From positions 100,178 through 164,177 of the forward strand of contig CALSTP010000001.1 in NCBI GenBank assembly GCA_943789305.1: a DNA stretch of 64,000 nt. The letters run 5' to 3'. Within the stretch, counting starts at the first letter, position 1. Every line of letters begins with the position of its first letter. This DNA is from an uncultured Flavobacteriaceae bacterium (GTDB lineage: Bacteria; Bacteroidota; Bacteroidia; Flavobacteriales; Flavobacteriaceae). Under the pieces are notes generated by a model. The model was given only the letters and a program-made list of their open reading frames with translations. It did no database searches and had not been told where the DNA came from. Both the position numbers and the translations under genes were made by a program. Positions 55,162 through 64,000 of the stretch are shown here, piece by piece.

Positions 55162-56876
55162 AAAGAGTTTTAAATTTTTTTCTAATTATTTACTTAGCCT
55201 CAGGATGTTCACCTTACACTGATGTCTCTAAATCACTTCAAAATCTTATAGGCCAATACGAAAATTATGAGTCTTATGACTCAGATGTTTTCCCCCTCGG
55301 TAATCACTCGGAAGAACGGCATCAAGCAGATTATAAATTTTATAAATCTTTACTCGAAAAAACGGAAGAAATCTCCATTGAAAAATTGTCAACAGGTGAT
55401 CTTGTCTCTTTCGAACTTCTCAAATTTTTGTTGAACGATCATCTTGCAAACTTTGAATTCAAAATTCATTTGAACCCTCTTTTGTCAGATGCAGGATTCC
55501 ATAATAATTTGGTTTATCGCGTTCGACCTTTAACCACAAAAAAGCAAACGATTGATTACCTCAAGATGCTTGAGGCTATTCCTCTTTATGTTGATCAAAA
55601 TTTAAACCTATTGAGAAAAGGAATTGAAGAAGGTGTTTCTCAACCATTGGTTATTTTTGAAGGATATGAAAGCAGCTACAAAAGACATATTACAGATTCT
55701 GCTGTTGATAATTTTTATTTTTCTCCCTTTAATAAATTACCTGAACAATTTTCAATAACAGAAAAGGATTCCATTTTAAATCTTGCTCGAAAGACAGTTC
55801 AAACAAGTGTTATTCCTTCGTTTAAAAAAATCAAAACTTTTTTTGAAACAGAGTATTATCCAAAAACACGAAAATCAATAGGTGTAAATCAAACACCAAA
55901 CGGGGCTGCTTTTTACAACAATCGAATTGCTTATTACACTACTTTAGAAATAACGGCCGATGAGGTTCATCAATTGGGGTTAAAAGAGGTAAAGAAAATA
56001 AAAGAAGCAATGGAATCGATAATTGTTGAAGTTGGTTTTCAAGGAAGTTTTGAAGACTTTTTCACTTTTTTAAGGACCGATCAGCAGTTCTATGCTAAAA
56101 CCGGAGATGAGCTTTTGATGCGCGCACGTGATATTTCAAAACGCCTCGACGAAAAGTTACCTAAATTCTTTAAGACACTGCCAAGAACTCCCTATGGAGT
56201 TGCTTCAGTACCTGATGCAATTGCTCCCAAATACACAGGTGGGCGTTATATTCCTACACAACCACAGAGTACAAATCCCGGATATTATTGGGTCAATACA
56301 TACAATTTACCCAGTCGACCCCTATATGTTCTTCCTGCTTTGACAGCACATGAAGCTGTACCAGGGCATCATTTGCAAATGGCATTAAACTCAGAACTCC
56401 CAGATGAAATACCAGAATTTAGAAAGTCTTTGTATTTATCTGCCTATGGTGAGGGTTGGGGATTGTATACCGAGTCTCTTGCCGGAGAAATGGGGATTTA
56501 CAGGACTCCATATGAACGTTTCGGTCAATTGACTTATTCGATGTGGAGAGCCTGCCGTTTGGTTGTTGATACTGGAATCCATGCTTTTGGATGGTCCAAA
56601 AAACAGGCTATTGATTTTATGGCGGCAAATACTGCTCTTTCATTCCATGAGATCAACACAGAAATTGATCGATACATTTCTTGGCCTGGACAGGCATTAG
56701 CATATAAAGTGGGAGAATTGAAAATTTTTGAACTTAGAAAGAAAACAGAGCAAGCCCTTAAAAAAGATTTTGATATTCGCGAATTCCATAATATTATATT
56801 ACAAAAAGGAACCCTTACCCTTCCTCTTATGGAGCGCGAAATAGACATTTATATTAATCAAAAATTAAATGAGTAA
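55158..56876 (+). CDS. DUF885 lipoprotein metallopeptidase
   Basis: A 572-residue lipoprotein (lipobox LASGC, Cys17) with the DUF885 zinc motif HEAVPGHH at 398-405 and the later EGWGLYTESLAGEMG block bearing a ligand Glu. The family are gluzincin-like peptidases; some act on short peptides and exist as exported proteins. It sits inside the hydroxyproline operon with overlaps on both sides, so it likely supplies Hyp or Hyp peptides outside the cytoplasm. That role is inference. Confidence 0.85.
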   Translation: MKRVLNFFLIIYLASGCSPYTDVSKSLQNLIGQYENYESYDSDVFPLGNHSEERHQADYKFYKSLLEKTEEISIEKLSTGDLVSFELLKFLLNDHLANFEFKIHLNPLLSDAGFHNNLVYRVRPLTTKKQTIDYLKMLEAIPLYVDQNLNLLRKGIEEGVSQPLVIFEGYESSYKRHITDSAVDNFYFSPFNKLPEQFSITEKDSILNLARKTVQTSVIPSFKKIKTFFETEYYPKTRKSIGVNQTPNGAAFYNNRIAYYTTLEITADEVHQLGLKEVKKIKEAMESIIVEVGFQGSFEDFFTFLRTDQQFYAKTGDELLMRARDISKRLDEKLPKFFKTLPRTPYGVASVPDAIAPKYTGGRYIPTQPQSTNPGYYWVNTYNLPSRPLYVLPALTAHEAVPGHHLQMALNSELPDEIPEFRKSLYLSAYGEGWGLYTESLAGEMGIYRTPYERFGQLTYSMWRACRLVVDTGIHAFGWSKKQAIDFMAANTALSFHEINTEIDRYISWPGQALAYKVGELKIFELRKKTEQALKKDFDIREFHNIILQKGTLTLPLMEREIDIYINQKLNE

Positions 56877-57873
56877 AGTCATTCATTTTACTTGCGTCGA
56901 TGGTAATACAGCAGGAAATCCAGTCCGGATAGTTACGAATCCTATTTTGAAGTTGAAAGGAAATACAATGATGAAAAAAAGACTTCATTTTTTAGAGGAA
57001 TTTGATTGGATTCGTAAGGGTCTTATGTTCGAACCCAGAGGGCACGATATGATGAGCGGAAGCTTTTTCTTTGAACCAATTGATGTTTCAAACGATGTCT
57101 CGATTTTATTTATTGAAACCAGCGGTTGTTTGCCTATGTGCGGTCATGGATTAATTGGAGCAATAACCATTTTGATTGAAGAAAACCTGATTTCTCCTAA
57201 AGAAAGAGGGACAATTCGTGTTGAAACACCAGCAGGATTAATTGTTGCTGACTATAAACAAGAAGGTAAGAAAGTCAGTGCAGTAAAGTTTACAAACATT
57301 GAGTCATTTCTATATGCAACGGATTTGGAGATTGAGCATCCTGATCTTGGAAAATTAAAAGTGGATGTTGCTTATGGTGGTAATTTTTATGCCATTGTAG
57401 ATCCACAAGAAAACTTCAAAGGGGTTGAGAATTATACAGCTACAAATTTGATTGGTTACAGTAAAGTCTTACGAGATCTGATCAACAAAGTGCAAGAGTT
57501 TATTCATCCAGAAGACCCCAATATTTATGGATGCAGTCATGTTTTGTGGGCAGGTGAAACCCTAGATTCAAGCTCAACTGCCCGAAATGCAGTTTTTTAT
57601 GGTGATAAGGCCATAGATCGTTCTCCTTGTGGTACAGGAACCTCTGCTCGGATGGCACAATGGTTTGCAAAAGAAAAACTTCAGGTCGGATCAACATTTA
57701 TCCATGAGAGTTTTATTGGCTCTAAGTTCAAGGGAAAAGTAGAGAAAGAAACATGTATAGGGAATCTGAAAGCAATTCTTCCGAGTATCGAAGGGAGTGC
57801 TCAAATTACGGGATACAACACCATAATCATTGATCGGGATGATCCTTATGCAGAAGGATTTCAAGTTATTTAA
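56869..57873 (+). CDS. Proline racemase family, probable 4-hydroxyproline 2-epimerase
   Basis: A 334-residue cofactor-free epimerase. Both catalytic Cys are present: Cys91 in PMCGHG and Cys254 in RSPCGTGTSARMA. This is the Cys-Cys form shared by proline racemases and 4-hydroxyproline 2-epimerases, not the trans-3-hydroxyproline dehydratase form (Ser/Thr first). Operon context favours the Hyp epimerase, converting trans-4-hydroxy-L-proline to cis-4-hydroxy-D-proline. The start overlaps the peptidase gene by 8 bp. Confidence 0.9.
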   Translation: MSKVIHFTCVDGNTAGNPVRIVTNPILKLKGNTMMKKRLHFLEEFDWIRKGLMFEPRGHDMMSGSFFFEPIDVSNDVSILFIETSGCLPMCGHGLIGAITILIEENLISPKERGTIRVETPAGLIVADYKQEGKKVSAVKFTNIESFLYATDLEIEHPDLGKLKVDVAYGGNFYAIVDPQENFKGVENYTATNLIGYSKVLRDLINKVQEFIHPEDPNIYGCSHVLWAGETLDSSSTARNAVFYGDKAIDRSPCGTGTSARMAQWFAKEKLQVGSTFIHESFIGSKFKGKVEKETCIGNLKAILPSIEGSAQITGYNTIIIDRDDPYAEGFQVI

Positions 57874-57879
57874 ATTAGT

Positions 57880-59133
57880 ATGAAAAAGAAAGTAATTGTA
57901 ATTGGAGGGGGAATTATTGGTTTGTCTACTGCTTTTTATTTAAGAGCAGAAGGTCATGAAGTAACTTTATTGGACAAAGGAACCATAACCGAAGGAGCTT
58001 CTTTTGTCAATGCAGGGTATTTAACTCCCAGTCATATTGTTCCACTGGCTTCTCCCGGAATGATTTCTAAAGGACTGAAATGGATGTTAAATTCTTCAAG
58101 TCCTTTTTATATCAAACCTCGTTTAGATGCTGATCTTATTTCATGGGGATTGAAATTTATGCGTTCATGTTCCAAAAAACATGTTCAGCGATCTTTGGCG
58201 GTGATTAAAGAAATAAATGAATTGAGTAAAGGATTATATCATGAAATGCATGAATCTCTTGATTTTGATTTCCATCTGGAAGATCGTGGATTGTTGATGG
58301 CCTTTCAGACTTCTAAAGCAGAAAAAAGCGAATATTCAGTCATGCAAGCTGCTCAAGATTTGGGTTTGGATGTTTCATTATTAGGAGTAGATGAGGTAAA
58401 TCGATTACAGCCTGGTATTCAAATGAATATTGCCGGGGCTTTTCATTATCGTTGTGATGCGCATTCAACGCCTGAATTATTTATGAATCAATTGAAGCAA
58501 AATACATTAAAAAGCGGTGTTGAAATTCATACCGAAACGACTGTAAAAAATTTTCAAGTACTAGGGAATAGTATTTCTTCCGTGGTTACTGATCATCAAA
58601 ATTTTGAAGCAGATGAAGTAGTTTTAGCTGCAGGGGCTTGGACAGAAGAACTTTTGAAACCGCTAAAAATTGCACTCTCTGTTCAAGCAGGAAAAGGCTA
58701 CCGAATCAATGTAGAGGCTCCAACGGGCATTTCAATACCCTCTGTTTTGATGGAATCTAAGGTTGGAGTTACTCCAATGCAAGGATTTACTCGCTTTGCA
58801 GGAACAATGGAAATAGCGGGAATTAATCATAGTATTCGAGTGAATCGCGTCAATGCAATTGCTAAAGCCGCAACTCAATATTATTCGGGTTTAAAAATAA
58901 ACGTAAAAGACAGAAAGCAAGCAAAGTGCGGTTTGAGACCTTTATCTCCCGATGGATTGCCCTTTATTGGAAGGCATTCATCTTGTTCAAACTTAGTTTT
59001 AGCTACAGGTCATTCCATGATGGGATGGAGCTTAGGACCAGCTACAGGAAAACTGGTAACAGAAATAATTTCCAATAAAAAATTATCTATGCCAATTGAT
59101 GCATTTTTACCAGAGCGTAAATATGGATCATAA
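57880..59133 (+). CDS. DadA-type D-amino acid dehydrogenase, probable cis-4-hydroxy-D-proline dehydrogenase
   Basis: A 417-residue FAD flavoprotein of the DAO family: GGGIIGLSTAFYLRAEGHEVTLLDKG at the N-terminus (nucleotide motif GGGIIGLS) and C-terminal GLRPLSPDGLPFIG and LATGHSMMGWSLGPATG. It would oxidise cis-4-hydroxy-D-proline to 1-pyrroline-4-hydroxy-2-carboxylate, passing electrons to the respiratory chain, completing the pathway. It is the last gene of the operon and converges on the decayed barrel gene. Confidence 0.9.
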   Translation: MKKKVIVIGGGIIGLSTAFYLRAEGHEVTLLDKGTITEGASFVNAGYLTPSHIVPLASPGMISKGLKWMLNSSSPFYIKPRLDADLISWGLKFMRSCSKKHVQRSLAVIKEINELSKGLYHEMHESLDFDFHLEDRGLLMAFQTSKAEKSEYSVMQAAQDLGLDVSLLGVDEVNRLQPGIQMNIAGAFHYRCDAHSTPELFMNQLKQNTLKSGVEIHTETTVKNFQVLGNSISSVVTDHQNFEADEVVLAAGAWTEELLKPLKIALSVQAGKGYRINVEAPTGISIPSVLMESKVGVTPMQGFTRFAGTMEIAGINHSIRVNRVNAIAKAATQYYSGLKINVKDRKQAKCGLRPLSPDGLPFIGRHSSCSNLVLATGHSMMGWSLGPATGKLVTEIISNKKLSMPIDAFLPERKYGS

Positions 59134-59981
59134 TTTAAGGGCGATACCACATGATAAAGCAGGTGCACTATAGATCACTTTTTCTGAAAAGGCCGAACTA
59201 TAACCAATAGAAACACTCCATTTTTTATTTAGAAAGTAATTGATTTCTCCAGAATAGCGAACAATTTCAATGTTATTAGCAAAAATACTCCCATTACTAT
59301 TTGCGGCAGAAAGCGATCCATTATATAAAGATTGAGTTGTATTCAATCGAGTAAGTATTAAAAGTTTATCTTTAAATAATTGAGTTCCTGTCTCAAAGCC
59401 AATCCGATATTCGTCAGAAAATCCATTACTTCTGTTATTAAAAGCTAGAGAACCTTTGACATAAAACCGTTGTTTCCCAATTTTATATGAAGTACCTATA
59501 AGTATTTTCAGGATTTGATTAAATTCTCCATCACCAGTTTGATAACTCCCATCACTTCCTCCCGAACTATTTCCACTGGGAACCCAAGGCTCAATGATGC
59601 TGAGAATGCCCAGCCTGATTTTTTAAATATTTGATATTCAAATGCTAGGTCAATATCCCCAAGACTATTGAATGCTTCTCGCGATTGCCCTCCAATCCCG
59701 GAGGTGTTCACTTTTTGTTTTGATAAACGCTAGCATAAGGAATGTAACTGATTAAGGTAATTTTATCCGTAATACCATGACGTAGATATAAACTGGTAAT
59801 TAATATTCCACGTGTTGCATTGGGGTTGGTCAATCCCTGATCTGTATAATTTTGATCCGCTTCCAGAAACCAAGTACCAAGTTTGTAATAACCCGTTCCT
59901 TTTTTTTTGAGTCCACTGAGCTTTTCCATGACTTATTCCCATTAAAAACAGTACGCTTAATAATAATATCTTTTTTACCAT
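59128..59981 (-). pseudogene. Decayed outer-membrane beta-barrel protein gene
   Basis: Pieced across frames the gene reads: signal peptide (MVKKILLLSVLFLMGISHGK), QWTQKKGTGYYKLGTWFLE, ITLISYIPYASVYQNK, VNTSGIGGQSREAFNSL, then GNSSGGSDGSYQTGDGEF and an intact barrel end FALKL-like IALKL. Joining it needs at least three indels: at the A9 run near 59900-59908, the A5 near 59719, and the CCC near 59578. This looks like a porin- or transporter-like barrel of about 280 residues that is no longer translated. Its 3' end overlaps the dehydrogenase gene by 6 bp. Confidence 0.75.
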
Positions 59982-60139
59982 GATGTTTGGATTAAAATAT
60001 TGTTGCCCAACTTTTATAGAAATAATTTGCGGAGAAACTATACGAATTGTCGGTTCAACAAAATCGTCCGTTACATCCGTTCCAATACAACTTAAGAAAA
60101 AAAGAGGATAGAAGTAGATAATAGAATTTTTCTGTGCAT
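59982..60139 (-). pseudogene. Truncated lipoprotein remnant fused ahead of the barrel relic
   Basis: From an ATG at 60139 the sequence gives a lipoprotein signal (MHRKILLSTSILFF, LSC after a T7 frame break), then GTDVTDDFVEPTIRI and SIKVGQQYF, the start of a flavobacterial Ig-like lipoprotein as I recall it. It then runs in frame straight into the ATG of the barrel relic. The rest of the lipoprotein is missing, so an internal deletion seems to have joined the two. Confidence 0.5.
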
Positions 60140-60202
60140 GATTAAAATTCAGGGTACCTTAATATATTAATTTATTTTAAAAATGCAACTTCGAAAAATA
60201 AA

Positions 60203-61177
60203 TTATGTCAGTATTCGAGTAGCATCCTTAGCACAGTAGGTTGCAATGAGTGAAGCTCCAGCACGTTTAAATGAAACGAGTTGTTCATACATAACAGCTT
60301 CGTAATTAATCCATCCTTTTTGGCTTGCAGCTTTGAGCATGGCATATTCTCCGCTAACTTGATATGCAGCAATAGGAATTTCAATAAGGTTGTTCAAATC
60401 ACGAATAATATCCAAATAAGCCAGACCAGGTTTAACCATTACGATATCTGCACCTTCTTCAACATCTAATTTTGTTTCTATCTGGGCTTCTTTTCGGTTA
60501 TGGAAATCCATTTGATAGGTTTTTTTATCTCCAAAACCAGGAGCAGAATCCAAAGCAGATCGGAAAGGCCCATAAAATCCAGAAGCATATTTGGCACTGT
60601 AGCTGAGGATTCCAGTATTGTGAAATTTTTCTCTTTCTAGAAGAGTTCGAATGGCCAAAACCCTACCGTCCATCATATCACTAGGAGCAACAATGTCAGC
60701 TCCTGCTTGTGCATGTGTTAATGCCATTTGAGCAAGAATTTCGACAGTTGTGTCATTTATAATCTGATTATTTTCTACAATTCCGTCATGACCATAAGAT
60801 GAATAAGGATCTAGGGCAACATCTGTCATTACGACCATCTCTGGGACAGTTTCTTTTATACTCGAAATTGCTTTTTGCATCAATCCCTTTGGGTTTATTG
60901 CCTCTGTTCCCATATTGTCTTTTAATGCTTCGGGAACTTTAATAAACAGCAATACAGACTTAAGTCCCATATTCCAAAGCTCTAAGACCTCCTTTTTGAT
61001 ATAATCCAAGCTCATTCGATAATAGTCGGGCATGGAAGGGATTTCTTCTTTTATATTTTTACCATCAACGATAAAAAGGGGTACAATAAAATCACTGGGA
61101 GTAATTATTTCTTCTTGAACTAAGGATCTAAGTGTTTCTGAACTTCTCAATCGTCTATTTCTTTTAATGGGATACAT
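60203..61177 (-). CDS. hemB: Porphobilinogen synthase
   Basis: Condenses two 5-aminolevulinate molecules to porphobilinogen. A 324-residue (beta/alpha)8 enzyme. Schiff-base Lys lie in SYSAKYASGFYGPFR and DIVMVKPGLAYLD. The metal-site segment reads DVALDPYSSYGHDG, the Cys-less (magnesium-type) form rather than the zinc Cys-cluster form. It is transcribed with the antiporter gene 11 bp upstream. Confidence 0.95.
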   Translation of the reverse strand: MYPIKRNRRLRSSETLRSLVQEEIITPSDFIVPLFIVDGKNIKEEIPSMPDYYRMSLDYIKKEVLELWNMGLKSVLLFIKVPEALKDNMGTEAINPKGLMQKAISSIKETVPEMVVMTDVALDPYSSYGHDGIVENNQIINDTTVEILAQMALTHAQAGADIVAPSDMMDGRVLAIRTLLEREKFHNTGILSYSAKYASGFYGPFRSALDSAPGFGDKKTYQMDFHNRKEAQIETKLDVEEGADIVMVKPGLAYLDIIRDLNNLIEIPIAAYQVSGEYAMLKAASQKGWINYEAVMYEQLVSFKRAGASLIATYCAKDATRILT

Positions 61178-61188
61178 AGTTTTTTTAT

Positions 61189-62490
61189 TTAAGTAAGATC
61201 ATCTTTATCATCAGCGATTCCATCTAAGAATTCATCAAGAGAATTTGTACTTACATCTTCTATGCTTTCTGTAGGATCGGCCTCAGGTCCTTCTTTTGAT
61301 TTTTTCATGGTACCTTGGGTCATTATCACCATAGATAATAGAATAACAATAAGTAAAACTCTTTCGTCAATTATAGAGTTGGAGGGATCAATAAAAGAAA
61401 TTTCTTTGATTTGTAAGAACAATAATATGCTGATCAAACCTCGTGGAGACATGTAAACCAGAGCAGAGGGCTTTATTCTTAGGGTAGAAACTGTAAAATA
61501 AACATATCGGATTAGTAACATGATTGAAAAAATTAAAAATCCACAGATAAAAGGATTAAGTGAATTAAATTGAGTCAAGCTAATTGAAAAACCAAAAAAT
61601 AAAAAGAAGAAGGTTTTGACTAAAAAAGTTGATTCTGCAGTAAGTATATGAAATTCGTGAAGCCCTTTCTCAGTCTGATTCAAATCTAAATATTTTTTCA
61701 TGAAGTTTGGGAGTAAAATATGAACATTACTTAAAAACAGACCAAAAATAAAAATAGTAACTAAGGCAGGGAGATGGAAAAATTTACCAAAAGCATAGAC
61801 CAAAACCAATAGGGCAAGAATTAAAAAGAATTTCACATTGTGCTCAATTTTTTGGAGAAGCTGAAAAAGAAGGTAGGTTATCAACAATGAAACTACAATA
61901 ACTCCAATGATTTGCATACCTAGCGCAATCATAGACTCTGGGCTAATTAGACTCAGGTTGGACTCGAATTGTCGGATTGCATAATTAAAAATCATGATTC
62001 CCAAAATATCGGAGAAAGTAGATTCATATACCACAAATTCTTTTTCATGATTTAATAAACCTGCTGCTGAGGGTATTGCAACTGCGCTACTAATTATGGC
62101 TAATGGAATTGAAAAAATCACAGCAGTTTTATGCTCTAACCCGAGGATATTTTCTAAAGCCCATGCAACAGTAATAATGTTTAAAATTAAAATGAAAGCA
62201 GCAGCAAAGAATCCTTTCAAAATAATAGGGAGCTTTTCTTTTTTGATGTTCAATTCCAATGCTCCTTCAAGTACAATAAGAATCAAACCAACGGTTCCTA
62301 AAACAGGAATCAACTGATCTAAAAACTCAAATTCTGTAAAGCCATATAAATTCGTTCCAACACGAATTATAATACCTGTGAACATTAATAAAATTACTGA
62401 AGGAAACTTTGTCTTTCTTGCAATAGCATCAAAGACATAGGAAAACACTACCAAAAGGGGTAATACAATTAAAATTGATAGTGTATTCAT
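61189..62490 (-). CDS. Cation:proton antiporter
   Basis: A 433-residue inner-membrane protein with about twelve hydrophobic helices of the monovalent cation:proton antiporter superfamily (LPVLGTVGLILIVLEGALELN, the discontinuous-helix region LAIISSAVAIPSAAGLL, and ESTFSDILGIMIF). It probably exchanges Na+ or K+ for H+. A short acidic C-terminal tail (EGPEADPTESIEDVS) is cytoplasmic. It lies between hemF and hemB, 11 bp from hemB. Confidence 0.88.
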   Translation of the reverse strand: MNTLSILIVLPLLVVFSYVFDAIARKTKFPSVILLMFTGIIIRVGTNLYGFTEFEFLDQLIPVLGTVGLILIVLEGALELNIKKEKLPIILKGFFAAAFILILNIITVAWALENILGLEHKTAVIFSIPLAIISSAVAIPSAAGLLNHEKEFVVYESTFSDILGIMIFNYAIRQFESNLSLISPESMIALGMQIIGVIVVSLLITYLLFQLLQKIEHNVKFFLILALLVLVYAFGKFFHLPALVTIFIFGLFLSNVHILLPNFMKKYLDLNQTEKGLHEFHILTAESTFLVKTFFFLFFGFSISLTQFNSLNPFICGFLIFSIMLLIRYVYFTVSTLRIKPSALVYMSPRGLISILLFLQIKEISFIDPSNSIIDERVLLIVILLSMVIMTQGTMKKSKEGPEADPTESIEDVSTNSLDEFLDGIADDKDDLT

Positions 62491-62545
62491 TTTTTATATT
62501 TTGTTTTCAAGGTTAAATTAGTAAAAACCTTGTAGATTTAATTTA

Positions 62546-63448
62546 TTAAACCCAATTTCTGGGCTTTTTGATTACGTCCATTAATTTGGATTCTTGAGAT
62601 TTTTTTTGTGAAAAGTAATCATATCGCCACTGAACTTTGGGTGGTAAACTCATCAAAATACTTTCGATTCTACCGTTTGTTTTTAATCCAAATAGAGTGC
62701 CTTTATCATGAACTAAATTAAATTCTACATAACGACCTCTTCTTATTTCTTGCCAATCTTTTTGTTCTTTGGTAAAAGGGAGTTCTTTTCTTCGATTCAA
62801 AACAGGAAGGTATGCGTTAAGAAAATTGTCAGCAACGTCAGTTACAAATGAGTACCACTGGTTCAGAGTCATTTGAGTTGTTGGCTTTAAATAATCAAAA
62901 AACAATCCCCCAATTCCACGAGCTTCATCTCTATGAGCATTCCAAAAATATTCATCACATTTTTTTTTATAATTTTTATAAAAACTTGAATCGTGTCGAT
63001 CACAACAGTCTTTACAAATTTGATGAAAATGAATAGCATCTTCCTCAAACAGATAGTAGGGAGTTAAATCCAATCCTCCACCGAACCATTGATCAATTAT
63101 ATTTCCGTTGAGGTCATACATTTCGAAATATCGCCAATTTGCATGGACAGTTGGAGCCAATGGGTTTTTTGGATGAAGAACTAAGCTCAATCCGCATGCA
63201 TAAAAAGAGGTTTGGCTTACATTAAGGTGCGTTTGCATTGTCTTTGGGAGGTTCCCATGTACACCTGAGATATTCACTCCTCCTTTTTCAAAAACAGCTC
63301 CATCTTCGATTACTCTTGTCCTCCCGCCACCGCCTTCTGATCGTTTCCAAATATCTTCCTTAAAAGTTGCTTTTCCATCGATGGATTCCAATGAATTGGT
63401 GATCTTTTCTTGAAGTTCGCAAATGTAATTATAGAAAAGTTCTTTCAT
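62546..63448 (-). CDS. hemF: Oxygen-dependent coproporphyrinogen III oxidase
   Basis: Aerobic oxidative decarboxylation of coproporphyrinogen III. A 300-residue protein with the family blocks EGGGGRTRVIEDG, HANWRYFE, WWFGGGLDLTPYYLFEED-like region and RRGRYVEFNLVHDKGTLFGLKTNGRIESILMSLPP. It indicates an oxygen-respiring organism. Read after hemE (10-bp gap) on the minus strand. Confidence 0.95.
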   Translation of the reverse strand: MKELFYNYICELQEKITNSLESIDGKATFKEDIWKRSEGGGGRTRVIEDGAVFEKGGVNISGVHGNLPKTMQTHLNVSQTSFYACGLSLVLHPKNPLAPTVHANWRYFEMYDLNGNIIDQWFGGGLDLTPYYLFEEDAIHFHQICKDCCDRHDSSFYKNYKKKCDEYFWNAHRDEARGIGGLFFDYLKPTTQMTLNQWYSFVTDVADNFLNAYLPVLNRRKELPFTKEQKDWQEIRRGRYVEFNLVHDKGTLFGLKTNGRIESILMSLPPKVQWRYDYFSQKKSQESKLMDVIKKPRNWV

Positions 63449-63458
63449 GAAAAATTAT

Positions 63459-64000
63459 TTAACTTCCATATTCTTTAACGGCATCAACAAATGCCTGAGC
63501 ATGGCTTACAGGAATATTGGGAAGTATACCATGTCCAAGATTAACAATATAACGATCTTTACCAAAAGCATTAATCATTTTTGTGACATCAGTTTTAATT
63601 TTTATTATGGGAGATAATAATTGTGATGGATCATAATTCCCTTGAAGGGTAATGTTTCCTCCCGATAGGTATCGTGCATTTCGAGCAGAACAGGTCCAAT
63701 CAATTCCCAATGCACTTGCACCGGATTGTGACATTTCTTGAAGGGCAAACCAACATCCTTTTCCAAATACAATTACCGGACTTAGTTCTTTTACTGCACT
63801 TACAATTTGTTGAATATAAGGCCAAGAAAATGTTTTGTAATCTTCAGGCGATAGTAATCCACCCCATGAATCGAATATTTGTATGGCGTTTACACCAGAA
63901 GCTACTTTTGCTCTGAGATAATCTATTGTAGTATCTGTAATTTTTTGAAGCAATTCATGGGCCATTTTAGGTTCAGTAAAACAAAATTCTTTTGCCTTAT
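63459..64000 (-). CDS. hemE: Uroporphyrinogen decarboxylase (partial)
   Basis: The C-terminal part (about 180 residues) of HemE, which removes four carboxyl groups from uroporphyrinogen III. The frame stays open to the window edge ([17 protein letters not shown]), so the N-terminus is outside; the ATG at 63965 is internal. Visible family blocks: [37 protein letters not shown] and FNLGHGI-like [11 protein letters not shown]. Confidence 0.93.
   Translation of the reverse strand, partial: KAKEFCFTEPKMAHELLQKITDTTIDYLRAKVASGVNAIQIFDSWGGLLSPEDYKTFSWPYIQQIVSAVKELSPVIVFGKGCWFALQEMSQSGASALGIDWTCSARNARYLSGGNITLQGNYDPSQLLSPIIKIKTDVTKMINAFGKDRYIVNLGHGILPNIPVSHAQAFVDAVKEYGS

Overview
The window looks like the chromosome of a low-GC marine member of the Flavobacteriaceae (Bacteroidota). 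The signs are taxon-typical families (a GLPGLI protein, DUF3078, DUF6090, the FeoB-associated small protein, fused-subunit-type SdhC/SdhA/SdhB, BspA-like and InlB-like lipoproteins), sites matching the Bacteroidota promoter pattern (TTTG, about 20 bp, TAnnTTTG), weak ribosome-binding sites, and many short lipoproteins with a Cys at residue 15-21. All taxonomic and functional calls rest on reading translated sequence; no database search was run.

Layout. 0-8 kb: galE, glpD, a histidine phosphatase, an NTF2-like lipoprotein, a TonB-receptor-like barrel and a GLPGLI protein. 8-24.4 kb is an accessory zone of surface and secreted proteins. It holds two large InlB/BspA-type lipoproteins that share an almost identical 531-bp 5' segment, two small InlB-domain lipoproteins in inverted orientation with conserved promoters, two duplicated NTF2-like lipoproteins, a PDZ lipoprotein, a 1005-residue BNR/VPS10-like protein, a LolA-like protein, small membrane and lipoprotein genes, a decayed cupin gene, and a possible stand-alone structured transcript. 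It ends at tRNA-Asn, whose 3' flank is partly duplicated at 13.4 kb. 24.5-47 kb is mostly housekeeping: rseP (frameshifted), a SCO1-like protein, feoAB plus a small Cys-rich partner, pepP, a second BNR giant, DUF3078, sdhCAB, a fatty-acid hydroxylase, glpK, an omega-amidase, an Ig-like lipoprotein, comF (frameshifted), glyS, xth and an OmpA lipoprotein. 47-52.5 kb: aldo/keto reductase, a tandem oligopeptide ABC ATPase, a 3'-5' exonuclease, a serine hydrolase and ogt (3' frameshift).

52.7-59.1 kb is a tightly packed operon that reads as a complete 4-hydroxyproline catabolic pathway: epimerase, D-amino acid dehydrogenase, DHDPS-family deaminase and 2-oxoglutarate semialdehyde dehydrogenase, with a DUF885 lipoprotein metallopeptidase in the middle. 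This suggests use of collagen-like or other Hyp-containing peptides. It is followed by a badly decayed beta-barrel/lipoprotein locus, then a haem cluster (hemB, an antiporter, hemF, and hemE running off the window).

Three further genes (rseP, comF, ogt) carry single indels and the decayed locus carries several, mostly in short homopolymers. They are real frame breaks in this sequence, but read error and true decay cannot be told apart here.
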